This document shows, one piece after another, positions 41,168 to 51,218 of a stretch of DNA of 64,000 nucleotides. This stretch comes from an uncultured Alphaproteobacteria bacterium. GTDB taxonomy: Bacteria; Pseudomonadota; Alphaproteobacteria; HIMB59. Position 1 is the stretch's first letter. Every line of letters begins with the position of its first letter. The notes beneath the pieces are model-generated. The model searched no databases and was not told the origin of the DNA. It saw nothing but the letters and a program-made list of their open reading frames with translations. The stretch lies in assembly GCA_902575065.1 (NCBI GenBank), contig CACGPU010000001.1, positions 124,001 to 188,000 of the forward strand, given 5' to 3'. The translations under genes and the position numbers were made by a program.

Positions 41168-41828
41168 ATTTACGATCTATCTTATTAAATTGTTCAATAA
41201 ATTTTTTAATATCTTCGTTATTTATGCTTGGCCATAATTTTTTAGTAAAAAACAGCTCTGTGAAAGAAATTTGATATAACATAAAGTCACTCACTCTTTT
41301 ATAGCCACCAGTTCTAATTAAAATATCTGGTTCTGGTAAACCATATGAAGATATATAACTCTCAAAGTTTTTAGAAGATTTTTTTGAAGATTTGGATAAT
41401 AAATTTGCTGCATTTAATATATCTTCCTTGCCACTATAATTTAAAAAAATTATGAGTGTTTTTTTAGCTTTTGTGTTTTTCTTTTCTAGGTTCCTTAGAG
41501 ATAGAGCAATTTTTTTGGGTAGAAAATTTAAATTCCCTATAAATTTGATTTTAAATTTGAAATTACTAATATCCTCTGTTGGTTCTAAAAGATCAATTAA
41601 AACTTTTTTAATAACATTGATTAATACAGAACCTCTTTTGAAATTATGTTTAGAAAGAGCAAAAGCTGAAACATAGTTGATTTCATACTTTTCAAAAATA
41701 TAATTAGTAATATTAATTAATTTTTTAGCACCTTTTTTATAGGCTTCATATTTACTTAATTTTTTTTTTTTAGACCATCTATTATTTCCATCCATAATAA
41801 ATGCCATATGTTTCATGTTTTTATACAA
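41157..41828 (-). CDS. uppS: Isoprenyl (undecaprenyl) diphosphate synthase, divergent
   Basis: MAFIMDGNNRW, ILIRTGGYKRVSDFMLYQISFTELFF; between frr and cdsA. Confidence 0.9.
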   Translation of the reverse strand: MYKNMKHMAFIMDGNNRWSKKKKLSKYEAYKKGAKKLINITNYIFEKYEINYVSAFALSKHNFKRGSVLINVIKKVLIDLLEPTEDISNFKFKIKFIGNLNFLPKKIALSLRNLEKKNTKAKKTLIIFLNYSGKEDILNAANLLSKSSKKSSKNFESYISSYGLPEPDILIRTGGYKRVSDFMLYQISFTELFFTKKLWPSINNEDIKKFIEQFNKIDRKFGN

Positions 41829-41829
41829 A

Positions 41830-42381
41830 TTAAACTTTTAAGATTTCAGACTCTTTAGTATTTGATAAATTTTCAATTTCTTTAATTGATATATCAGTAA
41901 TTTTTTGAACTTCATCTTGAAATTTTTTACTCTCATCTAAAGAGATACTTTTTTCTTTTTCTAAAATTTTTATGTCATCCAAATGTTTTCTACGAATACT
42001 TCTTACAGATATCTTGAATTTTTCAGTAATATCAGAAATGATTTTCACCAATTCTTGTCTTCTTTCTGCAGTTAGTTCTGGAAATTTTAAGAGTATATTT
42101 GTTCCATCAGTTTGAGGTGTAACACCTAAGTTAGAGTCTAAAATGGACTTTTCAATAATTTTAATTATAGAAGCATCCCAAACATTTACATTCAGGGTCA
42201 TATTGTCTAAGTTATTTATATTTGCAAGTTGGGTCAAAGGAGTTTTAGATCCATAAGTATCAATTAATATTGTTTTAAGTATGTCAGGGGAAACTCTTCC
42301 TGTTCTGATATTTTTTAATTCATTTGAAAATGCATCAATACTATGTTTCATTTCTTTTGAACAATTATCTTTATCAAACAT
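41830..42381 (-). CDS. frr: Ribosome recycling factor
   Basis: LKNIRTGRVSP, FPELTAERRQELVKI, RSIRR. Confidence 0.97.
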   Translation of the reverse strand: MFDKDNCSKEMKHSIDAFSNELKNIRTGRVSPDILKTILIDTYGSKTPLTQLANINNLDNMTLNVNVWDASIIKIIEKSILDSNLGVTPQTDGTNILLKFPELTAERRQELVKIISDITEKFKISVRSIRRKHLDDIKILEKEKSISLDESKKFQDEVQKITDISIKEIENLSNTKESEILKV

Positions 42382-43091
42382 TATTTGTTTTCATTTATTA
42401 TTGAAAATGAACCTTTTCCATCAATTATTTCAATCATATTAGAACTTTTTAAAATAGAAAATATTATTATGGGCAAAGATCTATCCTTGGCCAAACTTAT
42501 AGCTGTTGCATCCATAACTTTTATATCCTTATTTAAGTAATCTGAATAAGAGATATTAGGTATTTTTTTTGCATCTTTGTTTGTAATAGGATCTTTATCA
42601 TAAATACCGTCTACTTTTGTGCCTTTAAAGATAATATCTGATTTCATTTCTGAGGCCCTTAATACTGCCGCTGTATCAGTTGAAAAAAAGGGATTTCCAG
42701 TTCCTGATGCAAAAATAACAACTCTATTTTTATCTAAATGGCTTGTTGCTTTATTTTTAATATAGGGTTCCGCAACTCTATTGATGCTAATAGCTGTCAT
42801 AACTCTCGACTCTACACCTATTTTTTTTAGGTTGGATTGTAGAGCTAAAGAATTTATCACAGTGCCAAGCATACCCATATAATCTGAAGTAACCCTATCG
42901 ACTACTCCATTTGAAAATGAAGAACCTCTAATAAAATTACCTCCGCCTAATACAATAGAAACTTTAATGTTTTTAGATAAAATTTTTTTTATACTACTAG
43001 AAAGATCATTTAATATATCAAAATCAAATCCTTGCTCATTGGATCCTGCCAAAGATTCACCTGAAATCTTTAGCATGATATTTTTGTACAT
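42381..43091 (-). CDS. pyrH: Uridylate kinase
   Basis: LKISGESLAG, GGGNFIRG, FASGTGNPFFSTDTAAVLRA; start reset to MYKNIMLKISGE. Confidence 0.95.
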   Translation of the reverse strand: MYKNIMLKISGESLAGSNEQGFDFDILNDLSSSIKKILSKNIKVSIVLGGGNFIRGSSFSNGVVDRVTSDYMGMLGTVINSLALQSNLKKIGVESRVMTAISINRVAEPYIKNKATSHLDKNRVVIFASGTGNPFFSTDTAAVLRASEMKSDIIFKGTKVDGIYDKDPITNKDAKKIPNISYSDYLNKDIKVMDATAISLAKDRSLPIIIFSILKSSNMIEIIDGKGSFSIINENK

Positions 43092-43095
43092 AATC

Positions 43096-43968
43096 TTAAA
43101 TAGTATATAAATCCATGGAACTAATGTTAAGTGATATGTTATTGCTCTTAGAAATTTCACCTAAATAAGTACTTACGCTTTTCTTGGGGTCTGTAATTAA
43201 ATTTTGTCCCAAAAGTGTATTTTCTTTTATGAATTTTTTTATCTTTCCTTGAATAATCTGAATTTGTTTATCTTCTGGCACATTATTCATTTGTTTTAAT
43301 ATAATATCTTTCTCATCTTCCAAAACTTTAGGATTTATAGAATTTTCATCTATACCCATAGGCTTCATAGCAGAAACTTGCATTGCAAGCACTTTAAGTT
43401 GATCAACTAATTTAAGAGCTGAGTCTATATCATTAGTTGAGATTTCAACCACAGAGCCTATTTTAGAGCAATGAGAATTATACTTGTTATGAAGATAACT
43501 TATTAATATTGAGTTATTAGATAGGTATTTCTTATATGAAACAATTTGAATATTCTCTCCTACTTTTGAAATTAAATCTGTCAGACAATCTCCTAAAGAT
43601 CTTTGATTAATCATTAAATTTGATAGATCTTCATCAGTTCCATAATTGTTGATATTTTTGTCATCATGAATGGCCTTTGAAAGACTCTCAGCAAAAATCA
43701 AAAAATCGTCATTTTTGGCTACAAAATCAGTTTCACATTTAATTTTGCAGACTGTAAATTCTGTATTAGATAAGTTGTTATAAAAAGACACAACTCCCTC
43801 ATTGGTTTGTCTGTCTTGTTTTTTTTGAGCTTTTAAAATACCTTTTTCTCTTAACCATTTTACAGCAATATCGATATCATTATTATTTTCTAATAAGGCT
43901 TTTTTACAGTCAACAATCCCACTTCCAGTAATGTCTCTTAATTTCTTAATTAATTGCATGGTGCTCAT
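43096..43968 (-). CDS. tsf: Elongation factor Ts
   Basis: LRDITGSGIVDCKKAL, KCETDFVAKND, HVSAMKP-type segment QVSAMKP. Confidence 0.96.
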   Translation of the reverse strand: MSTMQLIKKLRDITGSGIVDCKKALLENNNDIDIAVKWLREKGILKAQKKQDRQTNEGVVSFYNNLSNTEFTVCKIKCETDFVAKNDDFLIFAESLSKAIHDDKNINNYGTDEDLSNLMINQRSLGDCLTDLISKVGENIQIVSYKKYLSNNSILISYLHNKYNSHCSKIGSVVEISTNDIDSALKLVDQLKVLAMQVSAMKPMGIDENSINPKVLEDEKDIILKQMNNVPEDKQIQIIQGKIKKFIKENTLLGQNLITDPKKSVSTYLGEISKSNNISLNISSMDLYTI

Positions 43969-43969
43969 T

Positions 43970-44674
43970 TTAATTTTTTTCTTCGTTCGGAGAGTTTGAG
44001 ATAGTCGATGACAAGACTTTTTTAAAATTGTCTAAAATATATTGTACAGATTTGAAACCATCATCATTAGCTGGTATAGGATAGTCTATGATGTCAGGAT
44101 CACAATTTGTATCAACTATACCAATAATTGGTATTCCTAATTTTTTTGCTTCTAAAACAGCAATGTGCTCTCTATTAGTATCTATAATAAAAATTACATC
44201 AGGAGTTGTCTTCATTTCAACAATGCCCCCAAGAGTTTTATCCAATCTGATTTTCTTTTTTTCTATATCTGATAATTCTTTTTTAGTAAAAACTGTATCA
44301 TCGGAGTTTAATATATTTTCATAATTGTTAAGAGTGCTAATAGAATTTTTAACAGTATTCCAATTAGTAATCATACCCCCTAGCCACCTAAAATTAACAA
44401 AATAGTTATTAGTTTCTTTAGCTATATCCTCAACAATTTCACTATGTTGTTTTTTTGTTGAAACAAATAGAAATTTTTTCTTATTCTTTGAGGATTCATG
44501 TGCAAATTTCAAAGCATTTTCAATTAAAGGTAGTGACTTTCTAAGATCTAAAATATGTGTGCCATTTTTTTCCCCATAAATAAACTTTTCCATTTTTGGG
44601 TTCCATCTTTTTTTGTTATGACCAAAGTGAGATCCATTTTTTAAGAGATCTTCAAGTGATATTTCAATATTCAT
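43970..44674 (-). CDS. rpsB: 30S ribosomal protein S2
   Basis: LLKNGSHFGHNKKRWNPKM, RWLGGMITNW, GIVDTNCDPD. Confidence 0.98.
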   Translation of the reverse strand: MNIEISLEDLLKNGSHFGHNKKRWNPKMEKFIYGEKNGTHILDLRKSLPLIENALKFAHESSKNKKKFLFVSTKKQHSEIVEDIAKETNNYFVNFRWLGGMITNWNTVKNSISTLNNYENILNSDDTVFTKKELSDIEKKKIRLDKTLGGIVEMKTTPDVIFIIDTNREHIAVLEAKKLGIPIIGIVDTNCDPDIIDYPIPANDDGFKSVQYILDNFKKVLSSTISNSPNEEKN

Positions 44675-44740
44675 TTTGCCTCCGGTTTAGCTTTAGTTAA
44701 TAGAAAGGAAACCTAGTGGCACCGGATGTCTATTAACCTG
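44675..44740 (-). promoter_or_regulatory. Candidate structured rpsB 5' leader (pseudoknot overlapping the Shine-Dalgarno)
   Basis: 9-bp inverted repeat 44696-44704/44729-44737; loop segment 44721-44726 is complementary to 44681-44686, which overlaps SD GGAGG (44679-44683). Confidence 0.55.
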
Positions 44741-44782
44741 TTTTTTTTGATGTTTTAAATGATAAATTCTAATAATCAAGAG

Positions 44783-47700
44783 TTAATTTAAAGAAATATT
44801 TAGTATTTTATTATCATTATGAACCCTTATATTGTTGTAGTCATAAATCTTATCTAAATCTAGCAGTTCCTCATAAGAAATATGTTTAATCTGACTCATT
44901 AAATCATCAGCCTTGATAATGAGTAAATTATCAATATTAACATTATAAAAATCATTTTTAATGGCTGATTTAATTTTGGCTTTTATGTATTGTGCTTGAA
45001 GTGAACTTACGTCGAATTTATCATCAAAAAGTCTTAAATCAAAAAAACCACTTTCATTAATTACATTTAAGAGAATGTATCTTTTACCATTTCTAGTAGT
45101 TTTATATTGTGCTTTTACAACATAAAAATAAAAATCCTCTAAGAATTCAAGTTTACTATTAATTTTTACTTTAAAAGATGATTGATTAAGATTTGTTAGT
45201 ATTTTTGTTTGTTTTTTTTGAGAGTAAAGAAATCCATAGCTTTCAAATTCAGCTTTTATAGGATCAATTGTAGTATAGCTTTTTTTTAAAAAAAACTGAT
45301 CATCAGATAAGTCCTTAAATAATGTTGCTCCAGATTTTTTCTGTATAATATTTTCTACATTAGCATATAGTTTTGAGATACTTGTATGAAGTGAATTAAA
45401 AGAATTTGATAAGATAAGTTTTTCTATTTGTCTTTTATTCAATACAGATCTAGATAATCTATCATTAAAATCTGACAGAGATTTAAATCTACCATTTTTG
45501 TTTCTTTCGATTACTAATTCTTTCATAGGCTCCTCACCTACCCCCTTAAGTGCAGCTAAACCATAAATAATCTTATCTTCATGTACAATAAATTTATAAT
45601 CTGAATAATTTATATCAGGCGGTAATATTTTTAAATCTAGATCATACATTTCATTTATTATTACAAAAATTTTGTCAGTATTATTCAATGAATTATTTAA
45701 AAGCTCACAATAGAATTCTAATGGATAATTTGCTTTTAAATATGCTGTATAATAAGTAATAAAAGCGTATGCAGCTGCATGACTTTTGTTAAATCCATAT
45801 TCTGCAAATTTTTCAATCAAGGAAAATAGTTTCTCAGCATCTTTAGATCTAACCTTTTTATTTACAGCTCCTCTAATAAAATTATCCTTTTGGTTCATTA
45901 ATTCAGATTTAATTTTTTTACCAATAGCTCTTCTCAATAAGTCTGCTTGACCAAGAGAATATCCTGAAATTACTTGTGCTATTTTCATTATTTGTTCTTG
46001 ATAAACAATTATTCCATAAGTTTCTCTCAAAATTGGTTCAAGTAAAGGATGGTCATATATTATTTTTTCCTCACCTTTTTTTCTTTTAATAAAGCTATCA
46101 ATAAATTGCATTGGACCAGGCCTATTCAAAGCTAAAACCGCTATAACTTCCTCTAAGCTTGTTGGTTTGAGTTTAATCAAGGTGTCAACCATTGCAGCAC
46201 TTTCAACTTGAAATACTCCACATGTATAGCCATCACTTAATAATTTAAAGGTTTTTTCATCGTTGAAAGGAATTTCATTTAAGTCAATAGAAATTTGATT
46301 TTTAGATTTTATCAATTTAAGAGTCTCATCAATTATGGTGAGATTAGCTAGGCCAAGAAAGTCAAATTTTAATAAACCTGCTTTTTCACAATCTTTCATA
46401 TTGTATTGCGTAGCCATTATTTCTGAGTTATCATCTTTGAATAAAGGAATATTTCCATAAAGCTTATCCGAAGAGATGATAATTCCTGCAGCATGTGTAG
46501 ATACATTTCTTAATGCGCCTTCCATTGATTCTGCTTTATCCATCATAGGAGAGTCAGCTAAATCACCTAATTGATCAGAATGATTAGCTTTCAATTCACT
46601 AATACTTAAAGGATGGACTGGATTATAAGGTATTTTATTTACCATTCTCTCTACTTCGGAATACGGAACACCCTCTACTCTACCGATATCCTTTAATATT
46701 CCCCTTGAGATCATCGAACCAAAAGTAATTATTTGTGCAACATTTTGATAACCATACTTTTTTTGCACATACTCAATAACTTCATCTCTTCTTGATTTAC
46801 AAAAATCAATATCAAAATCAGGCATTGACACCCTATCAGGGTTTAAAAATCTTTCAAAAAGTAAACCGTATTGAATTGGATCTACATCTGTGATTAATAA
46901 AGACCATGCAACAATAGATCCAGCTCCTGATCCTCTTCCTGGGCCAACAGGAATTGAATTTGATTTAGCCCATCTGATAAAATCACTAACTATAAGAAAA
47001 TATCCAGAGAATTTCATTTTTATAATAACATTTAATTCATATTCTAGACGATCCCTATAAATTTTAGACTGACTGTTAAAATCCTCAATCGTTCTGTTTG
47101 CAAGTATTTTTTTTAATCTTAAATCTAAGCCATTTCTAGATTGTTGAACAATTTCTTTATCTTCATCAGTGTCAAAATCAGATTTAAAATTTGGCAATGT
47201 AATAGGTTTTTCTTCAATTAGAAAATTAATTTTATTTGCTATTAAATTTGAATTTTGTATAAGTGGTTTTAGGTTATCATTTTCATGATAATTTTTAGTT
47301 AAAGAATAATTATTATTTAGATTAAATGAAGTATTTTGTAAATATTCACCATTCTTCAAACAATGAAGTATTTTAATTGCATCGTAATCTTTATCTTGTT
47401 TATAAAAGCTAAATGAAGATAAAAAGGAATTAATTTCAGATTTTTTAGATATCTCATTTAATGGTTTATTATCTAGGTTTTCATCAAATTCAAAAAAAAC
47501 ATCATTTTTAAAAAATTTTTTTAAAGCAGCGATTTCATCTAAAATAATTTTTAAATTATTTTTATTGATATTCAAATCTTGAAAATAACTAAATAACCCA
47601 CCTAAGATTAAAATGTTACCTTCAGAAAAATTATTAATATTATCTAAAGATAAATAAAATTCATTTTCAGTATTTATTTTTGTAGATAGTATATTGAGAT

Positions 47701-47968
47701 TTTTAAAACCTTTATCATTTTTACACAGAAAGGTAAGTCTTGATTTGTGTTTTAATTTTGAAATAAAATCAACATCTAATCCTATAATCGGTTGAATACC
47801 CTTATTTTTACATTTAGCTGAAAATTCAAGAGCACCTGATAATAATTTGTAGTCTGTTAATGCTATTGCAGGTAATTTTGCTCTCTCAGCAAAATTTACA
47901 AGATCCTCAATTTTAATATTGGACTCGCAAATAGAATAATTTGAATAATTTCTCAGAGGTATTAGCAT
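44783..47968 (-). CDS. dnaE: DNA polymerase III alpha subunit
   Basis: VGPGRGSGAGSIVAW, PDFDIDFC, FGFNKSHAAAYA-like EYGFNKSHAAAYAFITYYTAYLKANYP. Confidence 0.97.
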   Translation of the reverse strand: MLIPLRNYSNYSICESNIKIEDLVNFAERAKLPAIALTDYKLLSGALEFSAKCKNKGIQPIIGLDVDFISKLKHKSRLTFLCKNDKGFKNLNILSTKINTENEFYLSLDNINNFSEGNILILGGLFSYFQDLNINKNNLKIILDEIAALKKFFKNDVFFEFDENLDNKPLNEISKKSEINSFLSSFSFYKQDKDYDAIKILHCLKNGEYLQNTSFNLNNNYSLTKNYHENDNLKPLIQNSNLIANKINFLIEEKPITLPNFKSDFDTDEDKEIVQQSRNGLDLRLKKILANRTIEDFNSQSKIYRDRLEYELNVIIKMKFSGYFLIVSDFIRWAKSNSIPVGPGRGSGAGSIVAWSLLITDVDPIQYGLLFERFLNPDRVSMPDFDIDFCKSRRDEVIEYVQKKYGYQNVAQIITFGSMISRGILKDIGRVEGVPYSEVERMVNKIPYNPVHPLSISELKANHSDQLGDLADSPMMDKAESMEGALRNVSTHAAGIIISSDKLYGNIPLFKDDNSEIMATQYNMKDCEKAGLLKFDFLGLANLTIIDETLKLIKSKNQISIDLNEIPFNDEKTFKLLSDGYTCGVFQVESAAMVDTLIKLKPTSLEEVIAVLALNRPGPMQFIDSFIKRKKGEEKIIYDHPLLEPILRETYGIIVYQEQIMKIAQVISGYSLGQADLLRRAIGKKIKSELMNQKDNFIRGAVNKKVRSKDAEKLFSLIEKFAEYGFNKSHAAAYAFITYYTAYLKANYPLEFYCELLNNSLNNTDKIFVIINEMYDLDLKILPPDINYSDYKFIVHEDKIIYGLAALKGVGEEPMKELVIERNKNGRFKSLSDFNDRLSRSVLNKRQIEKLILSNSFNSLHTSISKLYANVENIIQKKSGATLFKDLSDDQFFLKKSYTTIDPIKAEFESYGFLYSQKKQTKILTNLNQSSFKVKINSKLEFLEDFYFYVVKAQYKTTRNGKRYILLNVINESGFFDLRLFDDKFDVSSLQAQYIKAKIKSAIKNDFYNVNIDNLLIIKADDLMSQIKHISYEELLDLDKIYDYNNIRVHNDNKILNISLN

Positions 47969-48597
47969 TCTATTATTGATTTATCTTCAATTGTATAAGA
48001 CTTATCAAAAAGTGGACGAAATGAAATATCATGACTAGCTATTATTGTTGATAAATTCAATTTTTTAGAACTATTTAGTATAAGATCAATTACTAGCTTT
48101 GCATTTTCTTTATCTAAATAACTTGTAGGTTCATCAGCTATTAATAGCTTAGGGCTATTCACTAGAGATCTTGCAACACAAACTCTTTGTTTTTGCCCAT
48201 TTGATAACTGACTGGGATATTTAAATTTAAATTGATCCAAATTTAAATTTGATAAGATTTTTTCAATTTTTCTAGTATCGTTACTTTTTAATTTAATGTT
48301 ATCAAAAATGTTTAATTCAGATATTAAATAGTGATCCTGAAATATAATACCTATATCGTCTTTCAAATGATCAAAATGGTTTTTTACTAATTTGCCATCA
48401 AAGTAAATATCCCCAGAGTCTGAGTTATCTAATCCTGATATTAAGTTTAATAAAGTCGACTTACCGCAACCTGATGGACCAAATAAAAAAATATTTTGAT
48501 TATAGTCTACTGATAAATTTAATTTATCAATTACTTGAAAGTTTCCTATTTTAGATATATATGATTTAGAAATATTTTTTAGTTCTAATAAACTCAT
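47962..48597 (-). CDS. lolD: Lipoprotein-releasing ABC transporter ATPase
   Basis: GPSGCGKSTLLNLISGLDNSDSG, LSNGQKQRVCVARSL, LLIADEPTSYLD. Confidence 0.9.
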   Translation of the reverse strand: MSLLELKNISKSYISKIGNFQVIDKLNLSVDYNQNIFLFGPSGCGKSTLLNLISGLDNSDSGDIYFDGKLVKNHFDHLKDDIGIIFQDHYLISELNIFDNIKLKSNDTRKIEKILSNLNLDQFKFKYPSQLSNGQKQRVCVARSLVNSPKLLIADEPTSYLDKENAKLVIDLILNSSKKLNLSTIIASHDISFRPLFDKSYTIEDKSIIEC

Positions 48598-49781
48598 CTT
48601 AATATTAAGTTTGGTTTAATTCTAAATATTCTCAATATTGGAATATAAGAAGCGATTAAACTTGAAAAAAGAGAAATACTTACAATAAACACTATATCGT
48701 TTAATTTAATACTATAGGGCATTGATGCTAAGTATCTTATTTCGTTATTCCAGAGTTCAAAATTTAATAAATATGATAAAAAGTTTTCGACTGAGTCAAT
48801 ATTTACCGATAGCAGTAACCCTAAACAAGTCCCTATAAAAATAGAAAAAAATGAAATAAAGAAAGAATTTAAAAAAAATAAAAAACAAATTTTTGATTGT
48901 TTAATACCTAGAGCTTTTAACAAAACAATATCTTTATATTTTTCTTTAATGAAGAAAATTTGATTTGAAATAATTGTAAATGATGAAATCACAATAATAA
49001 AAAAAAGGATTACAAACATAACATTTTTTTCAGTAGAAAGTGCTTGAGCTAAAGTTTGATTTTGGTCCTCCCATGTTGAGTAGTTTAGGCCATCTAAATC
49101 GCTATAATCAAAGTTTTTATAATTTAAATAAATATCTATAACTCTGTTGTCAGTATTATTTTTAAACTGTTCAATATTGCTAAATATAAAATATTTATCA
49201 AAGTCATATACTCCTGTATTGAATATTCCTTTGATGATTAATTGTCTTGAATTTAAAACAGGGCCCAGAATTGTCATAGAATTTCCAGGAATATTAATTT
49301 GAAGAGGCATTCCTACTTTTAGATTTAGAGATCTTGCTAGCTCTACTCCAATGAAAACCCAATTGTCTATATTTTTTTCTATCTCAAATACATTTTGATT
49401 AATTTTAGGTATCTTATAGATATCTTCTTTATTGAGGGATTTCATTAACAGGCCCTCTATCCCCTTTTCATTACTTGTTATTACTCTACTTTGAATATTT
49501 TCAACAAAAGATATTGAGGGATTTTTTTCCTGGATTTTTTTGATTTTATCATTATTGGCATTGTAAATAGTAATATCTCCATTCACACCACTTAAAGACT
49601 CAACTAGTTGTTCTCTAAAACCATTCATGACAGACATTACTGTTATTAAAATTGAAATACCTAAAATTAATGCAAGTGATGATAAAATTGTTGATACAGA
49701 GAATGCTTTATCTTTTTTAAAATTAAAAATGTAGGAGAAAGATAATTTATGGAGTGTATTGTTCAAATTCAAAATTCTCAA
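48594..49781 (-). CDS. Lipoprotein-releasing ABC transporter permease (LolC/LolE family)
   Basis: Four-TM FtsX-like permease; SVMNGFREQL; paired with lolD; exact start uncertain (overlaps proS). Confidence 0.9.
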   Translation of the reverse strand: MRILNLNNTLHKLSFSYIFNFKKDKAFSVSTILSSLALILGISILITVMSVMNGFREQLVESLSGVNGDITIYNANNDKIKKIQEKNPSISFVENIQSRVITSNEKGIEGLLMKSLNKEDIYKIPKINQNVFEIEKNIDNWVFIGVELARSLNLKVGMPLQINIPGNSMTILGPVLNSRQLIIKGIFNTGVYDFDKYFIFSNIEQFKNNTDNRVIDIYLNYKNFDYSDLDGLNYSTWEDQNQTLAQALSTEKNVMFVILFFIIVISSFTIISNQIFFIKEKYKDIVLLKALGIKQSKICFLFFLNSFFISFFSIFIGTCLGLLLSVNIDSVENFLSYLLNFELWNNEIRYLASMPYSIKLNDIVFIVSISLFSSLIASYIPILRIFRIKPNLILR

Positions 49782-51021
49782 TTTCTTGTTTACTTAAGAA
49801 TATCTTATCACTGTTAGATCTTCTAATAAGTTCAATTTGACCACTTTCTTTAAAATTATTACCGATAATCAATGTCCAAGGTATTCCAATCAATTCAGAG
49901 TCTTTAATTTTTCTTCCGATGCTTAAATCTCTGTCATCTAAACTAACATTATCATATTTAGTGCTGAGCAGATTATAAATACTCTCCACATCTGCTATAT
50001 AGTCAGAGTTTGATTGTATTATAATATTTATCTTAAATGGTGAAATGTTAATAGGCCATTTGATACCTTTATCGTCGTGGAAAGCCTCTATTATTGCTGC
50101 TGTTAATCTGGAGACTCCTATCCCATAGGATCCCATATATGGTGTTATTCTTTTTCCATCTTGATTTAAAACATAACATTCCAATGGCTTTGTATATTTT
50201 ATGCCAAAATTAAATATATGACCTACTTCAATTCCTCTTCCAATTATCACATCAGATTTTGATTTATCGATCATTTCGTCAGATGCAGAATACATTGCTG
50301 TTATTTCTTCATAACTTTTTTCGTATAAATTAGAGTCAACTAATTTAGAATCGTAAGCAAGTTCGCTTTCACCAGTATTAGCTAATATTTGAAACTCATG
50401 AGATAAATCTCCACCAATAGCCCCCGTCGCAGCTTTTACAGGAATCGGTTGTAATCCTAAATCTAGAAAAGTTTTTAAATAACTTCTAAAAAATTTTTTA
50501 TAAGTTTCAAAAGCAGCTTCTTCAGTTAAGTCAAAACTATAAGCATCTTTCATTAAGAATTCTCTACCTCGCATGACGCCAAACCGAGGTCTAATTTCAT
50601 CTCTAAATTTCCATTGAATATGGTACAAATATTTTGGAAGACCTTTATAAGAATTTACATAATCTGAAAATAAATCTGTAATAACCTCTTCATTCGTTGG
50701 GCCGTACAATAAATCGTTATCATGTCTGTCAGTAATTCTTAACATCTCTTTTCCATAGTCTGCATATCTGCCACTTTTTTTCCATAATTCTGAGGATTGA
50801 ATAGTGGACATTAACATTTCATTACAACCTATTTCGTCTTGATTATATCGAATAATATTCTCAATATTTTTTAGGACTTTAAAACCTAATGGTAACCATG
50901 TGTATATACCAGAGGTGTGCTGCCTAATCATCGATGAACGCAACATTAATTGATGGGAAATAATTTTAGCTTCTTTTGGTGACTCTTTTAATGAGTTAAA
51001 TAAAAGATTTGAGAGTTTCAT
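49747..51021 (-). CDS. proS: Prolyl-tRNA synthetase (short, no large editing insertion)
   Basis: SHQLMLRSSMIRQHTSGIYTWLPLG, RPRFGVMRGREFLMKDAYSF. Confidence 0.96.
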   Translation of the reverse strand: MKLSNLLFNSLKESPKEAKIISHQLMLRSSMIRQHTSGIYTWLPLGFKVLKNIENIIRYNQDEIGCNEMLMSTIQSSELWKKSGRYADYGKEMLRITDRHDNDLLYGPTNEEVITDLFSDYVNSYKGLPKYLYHIQWKFRDEIRPRFGVMRGREFLMKDAYSFDLTEEAAFETYKKFFRSYLKTFLDLGLQPIPVKAATGAIGGDLSHEFQILANTGESELAYDSKLVDSNLYEKSYEEITAMYSASDEMIDKSKSDVIIGRGIEVGHIFNFGIKYTKPLECYVLNQDGKRITPYMGSYGIGVSRLTAAIIEAFHDDKGIKWPINISPFKINIIIQSNSDYIADVESIYNLLSTKYDNVSLDDRDLSIGRKIKDSELIGIPWTLIIGNNFKESGQIELIRRSNSDKIFLSKQEIENFEFEQYTP

Positions 51022-51218
51022 TTAAAGTATTCGAATATGTTATTTTCATATTTTATTATAAAAAAAGATACGACCATTGATAGAGCAAATGAAACTAAAA
51101 ATTTTATTCCTAAATATGACTTTTTTGGCATACCCTCTTCGAAATCAGATCTTTTAATAGGTAATATTGTCATAAAAATAACCCACCAGATAATAAAAAG
51201 TAAAAATAAAAACTTCAT
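51018..51218 (-). CDS. DUF1467-like small membrane protein
   Basis: 66 aa, two TM helices, IIWWVIFMTILPIKR; located between proS and rnj as in other Alphaproteobacteria. Confidence 0.7.
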   Translation of the reverse strand: MKFLFLLFIIWWVIFMTILPIKRSDFEEGMPKKSYLGIKFLVSFALSMVVSFFIIKYENNIFEYFK

